DNA of 5,644 nt from JBBQUP01 sp038212305 (GTDB lineage: Bacteria > Bacteroidota > Bacteroidia > Bacteroidales > Marinilabiliaceae): positions 1-5,644 of the forward strand of contig JBBQUP010000142.1 of NCBI GenBank assembly GCA_038212305.1. The letters run 5' to 3'. Both the position numbers and the translations under genes were made by a program. Under the pieces are notes generated by a model. That model ran no database searches. It worked only from the letters and a program-made list of their open reading frames with translations, and had not been told where the DNA came from. Shown here piece after piece: positions 5,640 to 5,644 of this stretch (position 1 is its first letter; every line of letters begins with the position of its first letter).

Positions 5640-5644
5640 CCAGT
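5604..5644 (+). CDS. Transposase, IS4-type with DUF4372-like N-terminus (start only)
   Basis: Only the first 13 codons and two further bases are present: MSKDTSKNLVGQP followed by an incomplete codon beginning GT. The pattern MxKxT..(F/V)GQPV/I is the usual opening of Bacteroidota IS4-type transposases with an N-terminal DUF4372 domain followed by a DDE_Tnp_1 catalytic domain. These genes start the same way, shortly after a leader like the one seen here. The catalytic residues and the right terminal repeat lie outside the window, so neither intactness nor exact family can be judged. The identification rests on a short motif recalled from the family. Confidence 0.6.
   Translation, partial: MSKDTSKNLVGQP

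Overview
The window is AT-rich and reads as Bacteroidota, probably a Bacteroidales/Marinilabiliales-type genome. This rests on signal peptides ending in '..SAQ' or '..NAQ', the lack of Shine-Dalgarno motifs before starts, one good TAnnTTTG-type -7 box, the protein families present, and a high load of palindromic intergenic repeats. The genus cannot be named from the sequence alone.

Layout. Positions 1-749 hold no convincing intact gene and look like a repeat graveyard. They contain a GC-rich conserved-looking stretch, a perfect 11-bp inverted repeat (170-197), and a 315-bp MITE-like element (231-545) with near-perfect 17-bp terminal inverted repeats around two nested inverted repeats. A diverged direct repeat lies at 1-34 and 581-613. 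Positions 750-1439 (+) are a small outer-membrane beta-barrel gene that has lost its start codon and carries one in-frame TGA, so it is called a pseudogene. A strong intrinsic terminator on the minus strand (1500-1545) closes the next unit.

Positions 5184 to 1578 (-) are two consecutive M16 metallopeptidase genes, probably one operon. The upstream gene (3838-5184) has the zinc motif HxxEH but lacks the substrate-binding Arg/Tyr pair. The downstream gene (1578-3641) has lost every zinc ligand but keeps the Arg/Tyr pair, and carries an extra C-terminal domain of about 200 residues that resembles the LolA/LolB fold. Both have export signals. The best reading is an exported heterodimeric M16B protease in which each subunit supplies half of the active centre, as in mitochondrial processing peptidase and its bacterial relatives. 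The 196-bp gap between the genes holds degenerate heptamer and palindromic repeats.

Positions 5185-5603 contain no gene. This stretch has several short direct repeats and then the leader of an insertion sequence. The first 13 codons of a transposase of the IS4-type DUF4372 group start at 5604 and run off the window. Its leader can fold into a hairpin ending exactly at the start codon, inside a 9-bp long-range pairing. This is a plausible guard against translation of read-through transcripts.

The window holds no CRISPR array, tRNA or rRNA. The most interesting points are the split-motif M16 pair, the nested-palindrome MITE, and the folded transposase leader.
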